From: a bacterium
GTDB taxonomy: Bacteria > Auribacterota > UBA3054 > B51-G9
DNA: 11,614 nt
Direction of reading: 5' to 3'
Assembly: GCA_029939815.1 (NCBI GenBank)
Contig: JAOZSF010000031.1
Location: 1 to 11,614, forward strand
The translations under genes and the position numbers were made by a program. Positions within the stretch are counted from its first letter, which is position 1. Each line of letters starts with the position of its first letter. Shown one piece after another: positions 1 through 6,931 of this stretch. Below the pieces are notes generated by a model. It saw nothing but the letters and a program-made list of their open reading frames with translations, did not search any database and was not told the DNA's origin.

Positions 1-816
1 ATGAGCATAACAGGAAAACAAATAGCCTTTATAGGCGCAGGGAATATGGCGGAAGCATTAATGAAAGGTTTGCTTTCATCCAAAATTGTTTCAGCAAAAC
101 AAATTACCGCGGTAGACGTTAACGCCAGACGTTTGAAATGGCTCAAAGACGAGTATAAGATAAAAACAACTGATGCTTCAGACACAAAATTAATAGAGAG
201 GGCGGATGTAATAATTCTTGCGGTCAAACCGCAGATTTTACCTGAAGTTCTTGAAGAGATCGGTGAAATTATTAACGGGAAAATTGTGGTTTCTATCGCA
301 GCAGGAATTTCAACTCAAAAAATAGAAAGTTATTTATCGAAGAAAACTCCTGTGATTCGCGTTATGCCTAATATGCCGGCATTAGTTTGTCATGGCGCTA
401 CAGCTATTTGTCAGGGAAAATGCGCGACAAAGACTCACGCTGCACTTACTCTTGATATTTTTCATTCTGTCGGTTACGCAATTCTGGTTGAAGAAAAATT
501 GATGGATACTATTACCGCTGTAAGCGGCTCGGGACCGGCTTATGTTTTTTATTTGATGGAAGCAATGATAAAATCAGCAATTGACGGTGGATTACCAAAA
601 GATAAAGCCATAAATTTAGTGGCCGAAACTGTTCGCGGAGCAGGTGAACTTGTTGCCAGAGGACAGGAATTACCTGGAATCTTGCGCAAAAGAGTAACTT
701 CTCCCGGCGGAACAACCGAAGCAGCGATAAAAGTTTTGGATGTTAACAAAGTTAATTTCACACTTTTAACGGCGATCTCGGCTGCTGTGGAAAGAAGCAG
801 GGAACTTTCTAACTGA
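1..816 (+). CDS. proC: Pyrroline-5-carboxylate reductase (ProC)
   Basis: This enzyme catalyses the last step of proline synthesis, NAD(P)H-dependent reduction of 1-pyrroline-5-carboxylate to L-proline, in the cytoplasm. The 271-residue product has the family's normal length. The N-terminal Rossmann motif is IGAGNMAEAL (residues 11-20). RVMPNMPALV (120-129) is the conserved P5CR loop, with Met where Thr is common. VSGSGPAYVFYLMEAM (174-189) begins the helical dimerisation domain, and the family signature TSPGGTTEAAI lies at 233-243. The ATG is the first base of the window, so its ribosome binding site cannot be seen; the short lead MSITGKQ before the first beta strand suits a true start. The stop codon TGA (814-816) lies inside a dispersed AT-rich repeat. 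The next gene follows 55 bases later on the same strand. No gene of proline synthesis (proA, proB) is adjacent. Confidence 0.97.
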   Translation: MSITGKQIAFIGAGNMAEALMKGLLSSKIVSAKQITAVDVNARRLKWLKDEYKIKTTDASDTKLIERADVIILAVKPQILPEVLEEIGEIINGKIVVSIAAGISTQKIESYLSKKTPVIRVMPNMPALVCHGATAICQGKCATKTHAALTLDIFHSVGYAILVEEKLMDTITAVSGSGPAYVFYLMEAMIKSAIDGGLPKDKAINLVAETVRGAGELVARGQELPGILRKRVTSPGGTTEAAIKVLDVNKVNFTLLTAISAAVERSRELSN

Positions 817-856
817 TTAGCCGAATATTAAATAACTGAATAACCGATTAACCGAA
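811..856. repeat. AT-rich dispersed repeat, copy A (about 46 bp)
   Basis: This stretch begins AACTGATTAGCCGA and ends GATTAACCGAA. It matches 6834-6878 almost base for base, with a few substitutions and one one-base gap. It is built of degenerate sub-units resembling TAACTGATTAACCGA. The copy starts in the last codons of proC and supplies its TGA stop. No inverted-repeat structure, transposase or promoter explains it. It is probably an intergenic repeat family of this genome, with only two copies visible here. Confidence 0.7.
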
Positions 857-871
857 TTTTTGGAATTTAAA

Positions 872-2551
872 ATGCACGAAACCTGTTCAATATCAGTTTT
901 ACCTGACAACAGAGAATTAATTGTTCCCGCAAATGCTTACTTGCATGAAGCGTTAGACCGTCACGGAATTTCATTAACCGCGTATTGTGACGGAATGGGA
1001 TTATGCGGAAAATGTATAGTACAAATAAAACTTGCTGATGAGAGTGAACCGCCAATTACCGAAGCAGATAAAAAGTTTTTATCTGAAGAGGAAATTGAAA
1101 ATGGATACAGGCTTGCGTGTCAATGGCGGGTTGTTTGCAATGCCGAGATAACAATTCCGGAAAAATCTCGAGTTAATCATCTGAATATTTTAATAAAAGA
1201 TGCCGGTGAGAGCCCTTTGGAATTATCATCGGACTTTTCATCGGACAGACCTTATGGATTCGCGTTTGATATCGGTACAACAACAGTTGTAGGTTCTCTT
1301 GTTGATTATCAAACAGGTAAAACGGTCGGTGTATCATCGTATTTGAATGGTCAGCAAAAATATGGAGCGGATGTTATATCAAGAATAAGTCATTCTATAA
1401 CCGGCACCGGACTCGATGAACTGAATTCCGAGCTCATTCAAACAATCAATAAAATTATTGATGATGTTTTAAATGAAAGCAGCATTTCACCGGATAAAAT
1501 CGCTGAAATCGTTTTGACCGGTAATACCGTTATGCTTCATTCACTGCACAAAGAATCGATGGAAAACATGGCACATTTGCCTTTTGAGCCGAGTTATACA
1601 AAAGCGAAAAATATTTTCGCGGCGAAAATGGGAATAAAAATTGACAGCAAAACAAAACTGTATAGTTTCCCGGTTGTCTCCGGATTTGTGGGCGGTGATA
1701 CCGTTTCATGTATGCTTGCCACCGACATGGATAAATCAGAAAAAAAACAGCTTATTATCGATATAGGAACAAACGGAGAAGTCGCCCTCGGAAATAAAAA
1801 CGGCTGGACAACTACTTCCGCGCCAGCCGGTCCGGCATTTGAAGGTGCGAGGATTTCTGCAGGAATGCGCGGAGCCAACGGAGCAATCGAGCATGTTCAG
1901 ATAACAGACGATAAAATGATAATTGATGTAATCGGACAGCAGCCTCCGGTCGGGATTTGTGGCACAGGGCTTATTGATATTGCGGCAGAATTATTGAATA
2001 GGGGAATACTTGATGTCACAGGCAGAATAAATGATATTGATGAACTGCCCGATGGAACTCCCGATTGGTTAAGCAAGCGCATCGTTGATCAAAATGGCGA
2101 GAACGCGTTTTTATTATTTGATCCGGATATTGATGAGTATTTTAAAAATGGAGCCGAACCGAAAAAAATTTATATTACTCAAAGAGATTTAAGAGAGTTG
2201 CAACTTGCTAAAGCGGCGGTTGCAACAGCGTGTGATCTTATTTTAAAACATGAAAATATAAAACTTGAAGATGTTTGTTGTGTTCTTCTTGCCGGCGCAT
2301 TTGGTAATTATCTTCGTCCGGCGAATGCACGCAGGATCGGATTGATTCCGAATGTTCCGATGGATAAAATACATTTTATAGGTAATGCGGCATCAACAGG
2401 AGCCAAGCGAGTGCTTGTCTCTCAAAAAGAAAGAAAACGTGTAGAAAGAATTGCTGAAGAGGCCGGACATATTGAACTCGCTGCCGACCCGGGTTTTCAG
2501 ATGTCTTATGCTGATCAGATGTTCTATCCTGACGGAGCTGTTGTTTTATAA
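872..2551 (+). CDS. [2Fe-2S] ferredoxin-ASKHA ATPase, RACo-like corrinoid activation protein
   Basis: Proteins of this family (COG3894, DUF4445) use ATP and an iron-sulfur cluster to reduce inactive Co(II) corrinoid cofactors of methyltransferases. The N-terminal ferredoxin domain shows Cys39, Cys45 and Cys48 in AYCDGMGLCGKC (C-x5-C-x2-C), with Cys83 in LACQW as the likely fourth ligand. After a linker comes an ASKHA ATPase domain: AFDIGTTTVVG (131-141), YGADVISRI (164-172), LIIDIGTNGEVALG (294-307), GICGTGLID (361-369), LLAGAFGNYL (472-481) and GNAASTGAK (504-512). An upstream in-frame TTG (860) would add four residues; I chose the ATG at 872, which has a weak GGA 7 bases before it, giving 559 residues. 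No corrinoid protein, methyltransferase or acetyl-CoA pathway gene is in the window, so the protein partner is unknown. The family call is secure, the corrinoid role is inferred. Confidence 0.88.
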   Translation: MHETCSISVLPDNRELIVPANAYLHEALDRHGISLTAYCDGMGLCGKCIVQIKLADESEPPITEADKKFLSEEEIENGYRLACQWRVVCNAEITIPEKSRVNHLNILIKDAGESPLELSSDFSSDRPYGFAFDIGTTTVVGSLVDYQTGKTVGVSSYLNGQQKYGADVISRISHSITGTGLDELNSELIQTINKIIDDVLNESSISPDKIAEIVLTGNTVMLHSLHKESMENMAHLPFEPSYTKAKNIFAAKMGIKIDSKTKLYSFPVVSGFVGGDTVSCMLATDMDKSEKKQLIIDIGTNGEVALGNKNGWTTTSAPAGPAFEGARISAGMRGANGAIEHVQITDDKMIIDVIGQQPPVGICGTGLIDIAAELLNRGILDVTGRINDIDELPDGTPDWLSKRIVDQNGENAFLLFDPDIDEYFKNGAEPKKIYITQRDLRELQLAKAAVATACDLILKHENIKLEDVCCVLLAGAFGNYLRPANARRIGLIPNVPMDKIHFIGNAASTGAKRVLVSQKERKRVERIAEEAGHIELAADPGFQMSYADQMFYPDGAVVL

Positions 2552-2634
2552 AATAATAAAACTTAACCACATAAGAAAACAAGTGCAATTAGTGTCAAAA
2601 AAAACAATTAAACACTTAAAAATTAAAATAAATA

Positions 2635-4101
2635 ATGAAAACAACAGAAAAAATTAAAGTCGAGTTGGCAAATCTTAAGAAAAACGGCGCGGAATACGCC
2701 GATACGAGATTTTACCATTCACGTGAAACCGAATCAATTACTTTCTTACAGGGGAATTTGAAAGAGTGTCGCAGCTCCGGAACCACCGGAATTGGTGTGA
2801 GAGTTTTGTACAATGGCGCTTGGGGATTTGCATCTTCATCATCAACAGAGAATTTAACTGCGATTTTTGATACGGCATTTGAAAACGCGCGCGCGGCATC
2901 AGGGCGTTTGTTATTTCCTGTAAAACTTGCTGACAGAAAGCCATTAACTGCCGAATATATTTCGCCTCGTGAAATTGATCCGTTTGATGTCCCAATAACT
3001 GACAAACTTGATTTTTTGCGAAAAATTGATGCTCAGTTGAAGCACGATATTGTTGCGCAAAGAGTTTCATACATTACATCTGACAAGCAGGAAATTATTT
3101 TTATTGATACAGATGGCTCACATATCGAAAAAAATGTGTGCGATATTTTTACCGGAATGAAAGTTATCGGTGTTGAAGGTGATGGCAACTCTCAGGAACG
3201 TTCTTATGAACTCGGTGGCAATGGGTACGGAACCCGCGGTTGGGAAACACTTGTCAGTGATGATAACTTTTCTAAAAATGCTGACAGAATTGTTGATGAA
3301 CTTTCAAAAATCCTCGTTGCACCGCATGCGCCGAAAGACACCCGCTCTGTAATACTTTTACCCGGAATAATGTTTCTGCAGACTCACGAGGTTATCGGGC
3401 ACGCACTTGAACTTGACAGAATTCTCGGTTACGAACTTTCTTATGCCGGCGGTTCATTTGTGAAACTGGAAGATTTCGGTAATCTTCAGTACGGGTCGGA
3501 AAAGTTAACTGTCCGCGCTGACGGCACGCTGCCAAACTCACCGGGAAGTTATGGCTTTGACGATGATGGCGTGGAATGTCAAAACACGGTTTTGATTGAG
3601 AAAGGTATTTTGAAAAATGCGATTACGTCCCGCCAAACCGTTGTTGAAGCAAATGAAAGAGCGGGGAAAAAGATTTTTGATAAAAGCGGGGGTTGTGCCC
3701 GGGCGTCAAATTTTAATAGAACTCCGCTTGAGCGAATGACGAATATAAACATTGATCCGGGAGAAGATGGTTCTCTTGATGATATTATCGCGTCAACGGA
3801 AAAAGGAATTGTATTAGATGGAGCACGCTCATGGTCAATCGGTTCAAATCGCGAACAGTTTCATTTTGCAAATGAGATAGGCTGGCTTGTAGAGGACGGA
3901 ATTAAGAAAGGCGTTGTCAAAAATCCAACATACAGTTCCGATACTTTACCATTTTGGCGCTCGTTATCAGCGGTAGGGGATAAATCGACTACAGAGCTTG
4001 TTTATGTTCCGAATTGCGGGAAGGGATTACCGAGTCAGCAGATGTATCTTGGTCATCTGATTCCTGTGTGTAAATTTGACAATGTGACAATAGGGAAATA
4101 G
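2635..4101 (+). CDS. tldD: TldD-family zinc metalloprotease
   Basis: TldD is the catalytic subunit of the TldD/TldE protease, which cleaves unfolded peptides and in some bacteria matures modified peptides (microcin B17) or degrades the CcdA antitoxin. The 488-residue protein has the TldD zinc motif HEVIGH (251-256, HExxxH) and the C-terminal cysteine of the site in VPNCGKGLPSQQ (Cys461). These residues separate TldD from the catalytically inert TldE/PmbA. The N-terminal domain (about 10-120) includes the conserved RSSGTTGIGVRV stretch and the GAWGFASSS segment. The C-terminal half has FDDDGVECQNTVLIEKG and the EQFHFANEIGW region. The ATG at 2635 follows A/T-rich sequence with no Shine-Dalgarno motif, which is common in this window. 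A TldE/PmbA gene would normally be close by, but the gene is followed by a 386-base gap. The family assignment is firm and the natural substrate is unknown. Confidence 0.93.
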   Translation: MKTTEKIKVELANLKKNGAEYADTRFYHSRETESITFLQGNLKECRSSGTTGIGVRVLYNGAWGFASSSSTENLTAIFDTAFENARAASGRLLFPVKLADRKPLTAEYISPREIDPFDVPITDKLDFLRKIDAQLKHDIVAQRVSYITSDKQEIIFIDTDGSHIEKNVCDIFTGMKVIGVEGDGNSQERSYELGGNGYGTRGWETLVSDDNFSKNADRIVDELSKILVAPHAPKDTRSVILLPGIMFLQTHEVIGHALELDRILGYELSYAGGSFVKLEDFGNLQYGSEKLTVRADGTLPNSPGSYGFDDDGVECQNTVLIEKGILKNAITSRQTVVEANERAGKKIFDKSGGCARASNFNRTPLERMTNINIDPGEDGSLDDIIASTEKGIVLDGARSWSIGSNREQFHFANEIGWLVEDGIKKGVVKNPTYSSDTLPFWRSLSAVGDKSTTELVYVPNCGKGLPSQQMYLGHLIPVCKFDNVTIGK

Positions 4102-4130
4102 TCGGCTATGGGAATGTATGGATTAATGGA

Positions 4131-4194
4131 TGGCCATGCGACAATACGCATGCTGAAAGTCCGCCAAAGGAGGGTCGAAGATCCGCCGAAGTAA
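4131..4194. repeat. GC-richer intergenic repeat, copy 1
   Basis: It contains a 6-bp hairpin, CATGCG (4135-4140) and CGCATG (4147-4152) with a 6-base loop. Two TCCGCC modules follow: AGTCCGCCAAAGGAGGG from 4159 and AGATCCGCCGAAG from 4180. The same elements, GCGACAA beside a small hairpin followed by the two TCCGCC modules in swapped order, recur at 11534-11603. Such elements look like a REP-like or palindromic intergenic repeat family. They are visibly richer in G and C than the surrounding intergenic DNA. Confidence 0.65.
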
Positions 4195-4301
4195 GATTTG
4201 GATATAAACTGATTTGGTTGAAAAACCACCCCGGTCTTCGACCACCCCTCCTAAAACAGGAGGGGAATTAATGGACTAAACTGATTTGGAGTCCAAATCA
4301 G
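4173..4301. repeat. Nested inverted repeats and a 13-bp direct repeat
   Basis: Four symmetrical elements can be read directly. GGTCGAAGA (4173-4181) is complementary to TCTTCGACC (4235-4243). CCCCTCCT (4245-4252) pairs with AGGAGGGG (4258-4265) across the loop AAAAC. CTGATTTGGA (4281-4290) pairs with TCCAAATCAG (4292-4301) with a single base between. TAACTGATTTGG-like sequence TAAACTGATTTGG occurs twice, at 4205-4217 and 4277-4289. No U-run follows the hairpins, so they are poor intrinsic terminators. They could be a folded intergenic element, a protein-binding site or remnants of a non-autonomous mobile element. Confidence 0.6.
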
Positions 4302-4342
4302 GTACTGTAAAAAGAAATCCGGTGTTTCTTTTAAATTGAGTA

Positions 4343-4371
4343 TTGACTTATAATACCTCTATCATTAAAAT
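4343..4371 (+). promoter_or_regulatory. Candidate sigma-70-type promoter upstream of the radical SAM gene
   Basis: TTGACT (4343-4348) and TAAAAT (4366-4371) are spaced by 17 bases, each matching five of six consensus positions. Transcription would start near 4378, about 110 bases before the ATG at 4488. The strong hairpin at 4394-4442 would then lie within the first part of the transcript. A/T-rich DNA makes chance matches likely, so this is a candidate only. Confidence 0.5.
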
Positions 4372-4393
4372 ATATATAAATATAGTTTTAGGA

Positions 4394-4442
4394 TGCAGAA
4401 ATACAAAAATTGCTGCTTAAGCAGCAATTTTCTTTTCTGCGT
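4394..4442 (+). terminator. Intrinsic terminator-like hairpin, possibly an attenuator
   Basis: A perfect 26-bp palindrome spans 4406-4431 and can fold into an 11-bp stem with loop TTAA (4417-4420). It ends in TTTT and is followed by CTTTT. An outer arm, GCAGAAA (4395-4401) with TTTCTGC (4434-4440), can extend the stem. It may terminate transcription coming from tldD. Because it also lies downstream of the candidate promoter at 4343-4371, it could instead attenuate the downstream operon or end a short RNA of roughly 60 bases. Confidence 0.65.
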
Positions 4443-4455
4443 TATTGCCTGAATA

Positions 4456-4485
4456 AATAACAATAAAAATAATAACAATAAAAAT
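4456..4485 (+). repeat. Perfect 15-bp tandem duplication just before a start codon
   Basis: The unit AATAACAATAAAAAT occurs twice with no gap (4456-4470 and 4471-4485), ending two bases before the ATG at 4488. It occupies the place where a ribosome binding site would lie and contains no Shine-Dalgarno-like sequence. It may be an A-rich translation-enhancing leader. A change in copy number would alter leader length and spacing. Confidence 0.75.
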
Positions 4486-4487
4486 AT

Positions 4488-6017
4488 ATGAAAGTTGTTG
4501 TTGGATATCCGCCGATAAAATCGGAAAAAGGAGTGCCTTTGCTGTCGCAAAATCGACAGTTTCAATATTTTAACGCTCCAACATATATTTATCCCATGGT
4601 TCCGGCTTACGCGGCAAGTAATTTGGCGGCAAACGGCAATGATGTTGTCTGGCTTGACGGAATTGCGGAGAAGTGGAGTTATGAGGAATGGGAAAATAAG
4701 CTTATTGAAACCAAGCCTGATATTTTTCTTCTTGAAGTTAAATGCCCGGTAATAAAAAAGTGTTGGAGAATTTCCGAAAAATTAAAAAATGTTTTACCGG
4801 AGATGCTGCAGGTATGGGTTGGTGACCACGTTACTTTCATGCCGCAGGAAACTTTTGATAATTCACCTGTCGATTGCATAATCACAGGCGGGGATTATGA
4901 TTTTCTGATTATAGATTTAGTAAATCATCTTGAGAAGGGGACTCCGCTTCCACCGGGATTTTGGTTTCCGGAAATCCACAATCGGATTTCATCTGAAAAT
5001 GCCGAGATATTTACAACCCAAAACGGGAAGGTATTAAAAACCACCGGGAAAGCTCAACTAACGCACAAACTTGACGACCTTCCCTTTATTGACCGCGATT
5101 TGACAAAATGGGAGCTTTACGCTTACGAAAACGGGAATTATAAATATACACCCGGAACTTATGTTTACAGCGGTCGCGATTGCTGGTGGAATAAATGTAC
5201 TTTTTGCGTATGGGATCACACGTTAAACCCTCCGGGAACTTACCGTTCGTTTTCAGTTGAAAGACATTTCGCGGAAGTAAAACACATTATCGAAAATTAT
5301 CCGGTAAAAGAAATTTTTGATGACGCGGGTACAATGCGCGCCGGCAAATGGGCAAAGAAATTCTGCGAATTAGTCATAGAACACGGATATCATAAAAAAA
5401 TTGTTTTTGGCTGCAATATGCGTTTTGACGGGCCGGATGAAGAATTATACAAATTGATGAAGAAAGCGAATTTCAGATTCATTTTATACGGGCTTGAATC
5501 CGGAAATCAAAGCACTTTGGACCGAATTGACAAAGGACTCACACCGGCGCAGATTGAGGAAGGGGCAAGAATATGCAAGAAGGCCGGGCTTGAGCCGCAC
5601 ATAACGGTTATGCTCGGTTACCCGTGGGAAACGGTTGAGGAAGCACAGAACACAATTGATTTTGCAAAAAAACTTTTTAAAAAAGGATACATTGACACTT
5701 TGCAGGCAACTATTTGTATTCCGTATCCGGGAACACCACTTTATCGGGATTGTAAAGAAAACGGATGGCTGCTTACTGAGAATTATGAAGATTTTGACAT
5801 GAGAATGCCGGTAATGAAATCGCAGTTAACTGACGAGCAGATGATGAAAATGACGCAGGAATTGTACAAATCATTTATAAGCCCCGGCTTTATTTTCCGA
5901 AAAATAATTGGAGTACGAAAATGGCAGGATGTTAAATTCCTTTTTACAGCCGGGTTTCGTGTCATAGGTCATTTACTTGATTTCAATCCAAAACAAACCC
6001 CTAAAAAGAAGTGCTAA
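4488..6017 (+). CDS. B12-binding-type radical SAM protein of unknown substrate
   Basis: Radical SAM enzymes use a [4Fe-4S] cluster and S-adenosylmethionine to start radical reactions. In this 509-residue protein the cluster cysteines are Cys232, Cys237 and Cys240 in GRDCWWNKCTFC. The spacing is C-x4-C-x2-C where the usual pattern is C-x3-C-x2-C. The N-terminal about 150 residues look like a cobalamin-binding domain (KVVVGYPPI, NDVVWLDGIAEKW, VWVGDHVTFMP, IITGGDYD) but show no clear DxHxxG cobalamin-ligand motif. The core continues with RFILYGLESGNQSTLDRIDKG, ITVMLGYPWET and ICIPYPGTPLYRD, typical of the BchE/Hpn-like group. The start at 4488 lacks a Shine-Dalgarno motif. The stop codon overlaps the ATG of the glycosyltransferase by one base (6017), so the two are translationally coupled. 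A role on a lipid or envelope precursor is inferred from the neighbours, and the reaction is unknown. Confidence 0.9.
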   Translation: MKVVVGYPPIKSEKGVPLLSQNRQFQYFNAPTYIYPMVPAYAASNLAANGNDVVWLDGIAEKWSYEEWENKLIETKPDIFLLEVKCPVIKKCWRISEKLKNVLPEMLQVWVGDHVTFMPQETFDNSPVDCIITGGDYDFLIIDLVNHLEKGTPLPPGFWFPEIHNRISSENAEIFTTQNGKVLKTTGKAQLTHKLDDLPFIDRDLTKWELYAYENGNYKYTPGTYVYSGRDCWWNKCTFCVWDHTLNPPGTYRSFSVERHFAEVKHIIENYPVKEIFDDAGTMRAGKWAKKFCELVIEHGYHKKIVFGCNMRFDGPDEELYKLMKKANFRFILYGLESGNQSTLDRIDKGLTPAQIEEGARICKKAGLEPHITVMLGYPWETVEEAQNTIDFAKKLFKKGYIDTLQATICIPYPGTPLYRDCKENGWLLTENYEDFDMRMPVMKSQLTDEQMMKMTQELYKSFISPGFIFRKIIGVRKWQDVKFLFTAGFRVIGHLLDFNPKQTPKKKC

Positions 6018-6817
6018 TGAATACTGAAAATAATGAAAAAGCTTTAATTGTTATTCCTACTTATAACGAAAAAGATAATGTTGAAAAATTATCAACAATT
6101 CTTACTTCAACTTACAATAACGTTGATATATTATTCGTAGATGACGGCTCACCTGACGGAACAGGCGACATTATTGATTCTCTTGTTGCCGCGAACGGTA
6201 GAATAAACGTGATTCACAGAGAAGGAAAACTGGGGCTCGGAACAGCTTATATTGCAGGATTCAAATGGGCGCTTGAAAGGGATTATGAATACATTTTTGA
6301 AATGGACTGTGACTTTTCTCACAATCCAAAATATATCGCTGACTTTCTTGAAGCAATTCAGGAGGCCGATCTGGTTCTCGGCTCGCGGTACACGGTTGGA
6401 GTAAGTGTTATTAACTGGACACTTTATCGTTTGTTAATAAGTAAATTTGCTACCTGGTATGTCAGAGTTATTACAGGGATGCCGGCAAGTGACGCTACAG
6501 GTGGGTTCAAATGTTTCCGAAGAAAAGTTCTTCAGTCAATTGATTTGGACACAATTAAATCTAATGGTTATTCTTTTCAAATTGAGTTAACTTATTATGC
6601 CTGGATATCCGGCTTCAGAATTAAAGAAATTCCTATAGTCTTTTTCGAAAGAGCGGGTGGAACATCAAAAATGAATAAAGCGATTATTCGTGAAGCGATA
6701 TGGGTTGTATGGAGATTGTTTTTCAAACATTTGTTTAAAAAGAAGCCGGCTAAAGTGCCGTTCTTTAAGCCGGAAAGTTTGAAGGACGACCCCGGCATAC
6801 GCGGGGCGCTTACGTGA
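6017..6817 (+). CDS. DPM1-like polyprenyl-phosphate glycosyltransferase (GT2)
   Basis: Family-2 glycosyltransferases of the dolichol-phosphate-mannose-synthase group transfer a sugar from a nucleotide donor to a polyprenyl phosphate at the cytoplasmic face of the membrane. The protein has IVIPTYNEKDNV near residue 12, ILFVDDGSPDGTG (nucleotide binding), the DxD-type EMDCDFSHNP, LVLGSRY, DATGGFKCFRR and the acceptor-site segment IPIVFFERAGGTSKM. At 266 residues it is a compact soluble or peripheral form without the C-terminal membrane helices of some relatives. I prefer the ATG at 6017 to an in-frame GTG at 6011, because it overlaps the upstream stop (TAATG) and has AAGAAG (6006-6011) just before it. 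With the radical SAM gene upstream and YfhO-like genes downstream, it may supply the lipid-linked sugar. Mannose or glucose cannot be decided from sequence. Confidence 0.9.
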   Translation: MNTENNEKALIVIPTYNEKDNVEKLSTILTSTYNNVDILFVDDGSPDGTGDIIDSLVAANGRINVIHREGKLGLGTAYIAGFKWALERDYEYIFEMDCDFSHNPKYIADFLEAIQEADLVLGSRYTVGVSVINWTLYRLLISKFATWYVRVITGMPASDATGGFKCFRRKVLQSIDLDTIKSNGYSFQIELTYYAWISGFRIKEIPIVFFERAGGTSKMNKAIIREAIWVVWRLFFKHLFKKKPAKVPFFKPESLKDDPGIRGALT

Positions 6818-6833
6818 GGTCGGAAGGCACATT

Positions 6834-6878
6834 AACTGATTAGCCGATTATTAAATAATTATTAACTGATTAACCGAA
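6834..6878. repeat. AT-rich dispersed repeat, copy B (about 45 bp)
   Basis: It matches copy A at 811-856, sharing AACTGATTAGCCGA at the left, TATTAAATAA in the middle and GATTAACCGAA at the right. It lies wholly between the glycosyltransferase and permease genes, about 17 bases after the stop codon. Within the copy, ATTAACTGATTA occurs near both ends, as if the element grew from a short tandem unit. Confidence 0.7.
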
Positions 6879-6931
6879 GTGAATGTTTGCCGAAAATTCC
6901 GTTAATAAATAATAATCAATAACTAAATTAT

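Larger units (their letters stand above)
4102..4487. other. Structured gene-free gap between tldD and the radical SAM gene
   Basis: No convincing gene lies in these 386 bases. In order they hold a GC-richer repeat with a small hairpin (4131-4194), further inverted and direct repeats (4205-4301), a promoter-like pair (4343-4371), a strong hairpin followed by a U-rich run (4394-4442) and a 15-bp tandem duplication (4456-4485) ending just before the next start codon. A 28-codon frame at 4108-4194 runs through the repeat and is not credible as a gene. The gap probably separates two transcription units. Confidence 0.7.

Noticed and set aside
860..871. TTG start four codons upstream of the ASKHA protein ATG
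   Set aside because: ATG at 872 has a GGA at suitable spacing and begins nearer the ferredoxin domain; the extra four residues have no support.
2580..2625. Loose inverted repeat (AAGTG ... CACTT) in the spacer before tldD
   Set aside because: Only five pairs with a long A-rich loop; not distinguishable from chance in this sequence.
4108..4194. A 28-codon open frame starting at ATG 4108 in the gap after tldD
   Set aside because: It runs through the dispersed repeat and its hairpin, has no ribosome binding site and its composition follows the repeat, not a protein.
4135..4301. Possible CRISPR array or riboswitch in the repeat-rich gap
   Set aside because: The repeats are not regularly spaced, no cas gene is near and no known riboswitch core could be recognised.
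6790..6806. CCCCG/CGGGG hairpin at the end of the glycosyltransferase gene as a terminator
   Set aside because: It is inside the coding sequence, the stem is only 5 bp and no U-run follows.
6887..6916. TTGCCG with AATAAT as a promoter for the permease gene
   Set aside because: The match is weak, lacks the first T of the -10 box and sits in A/T-rich DNA where such pairs arise by chance.
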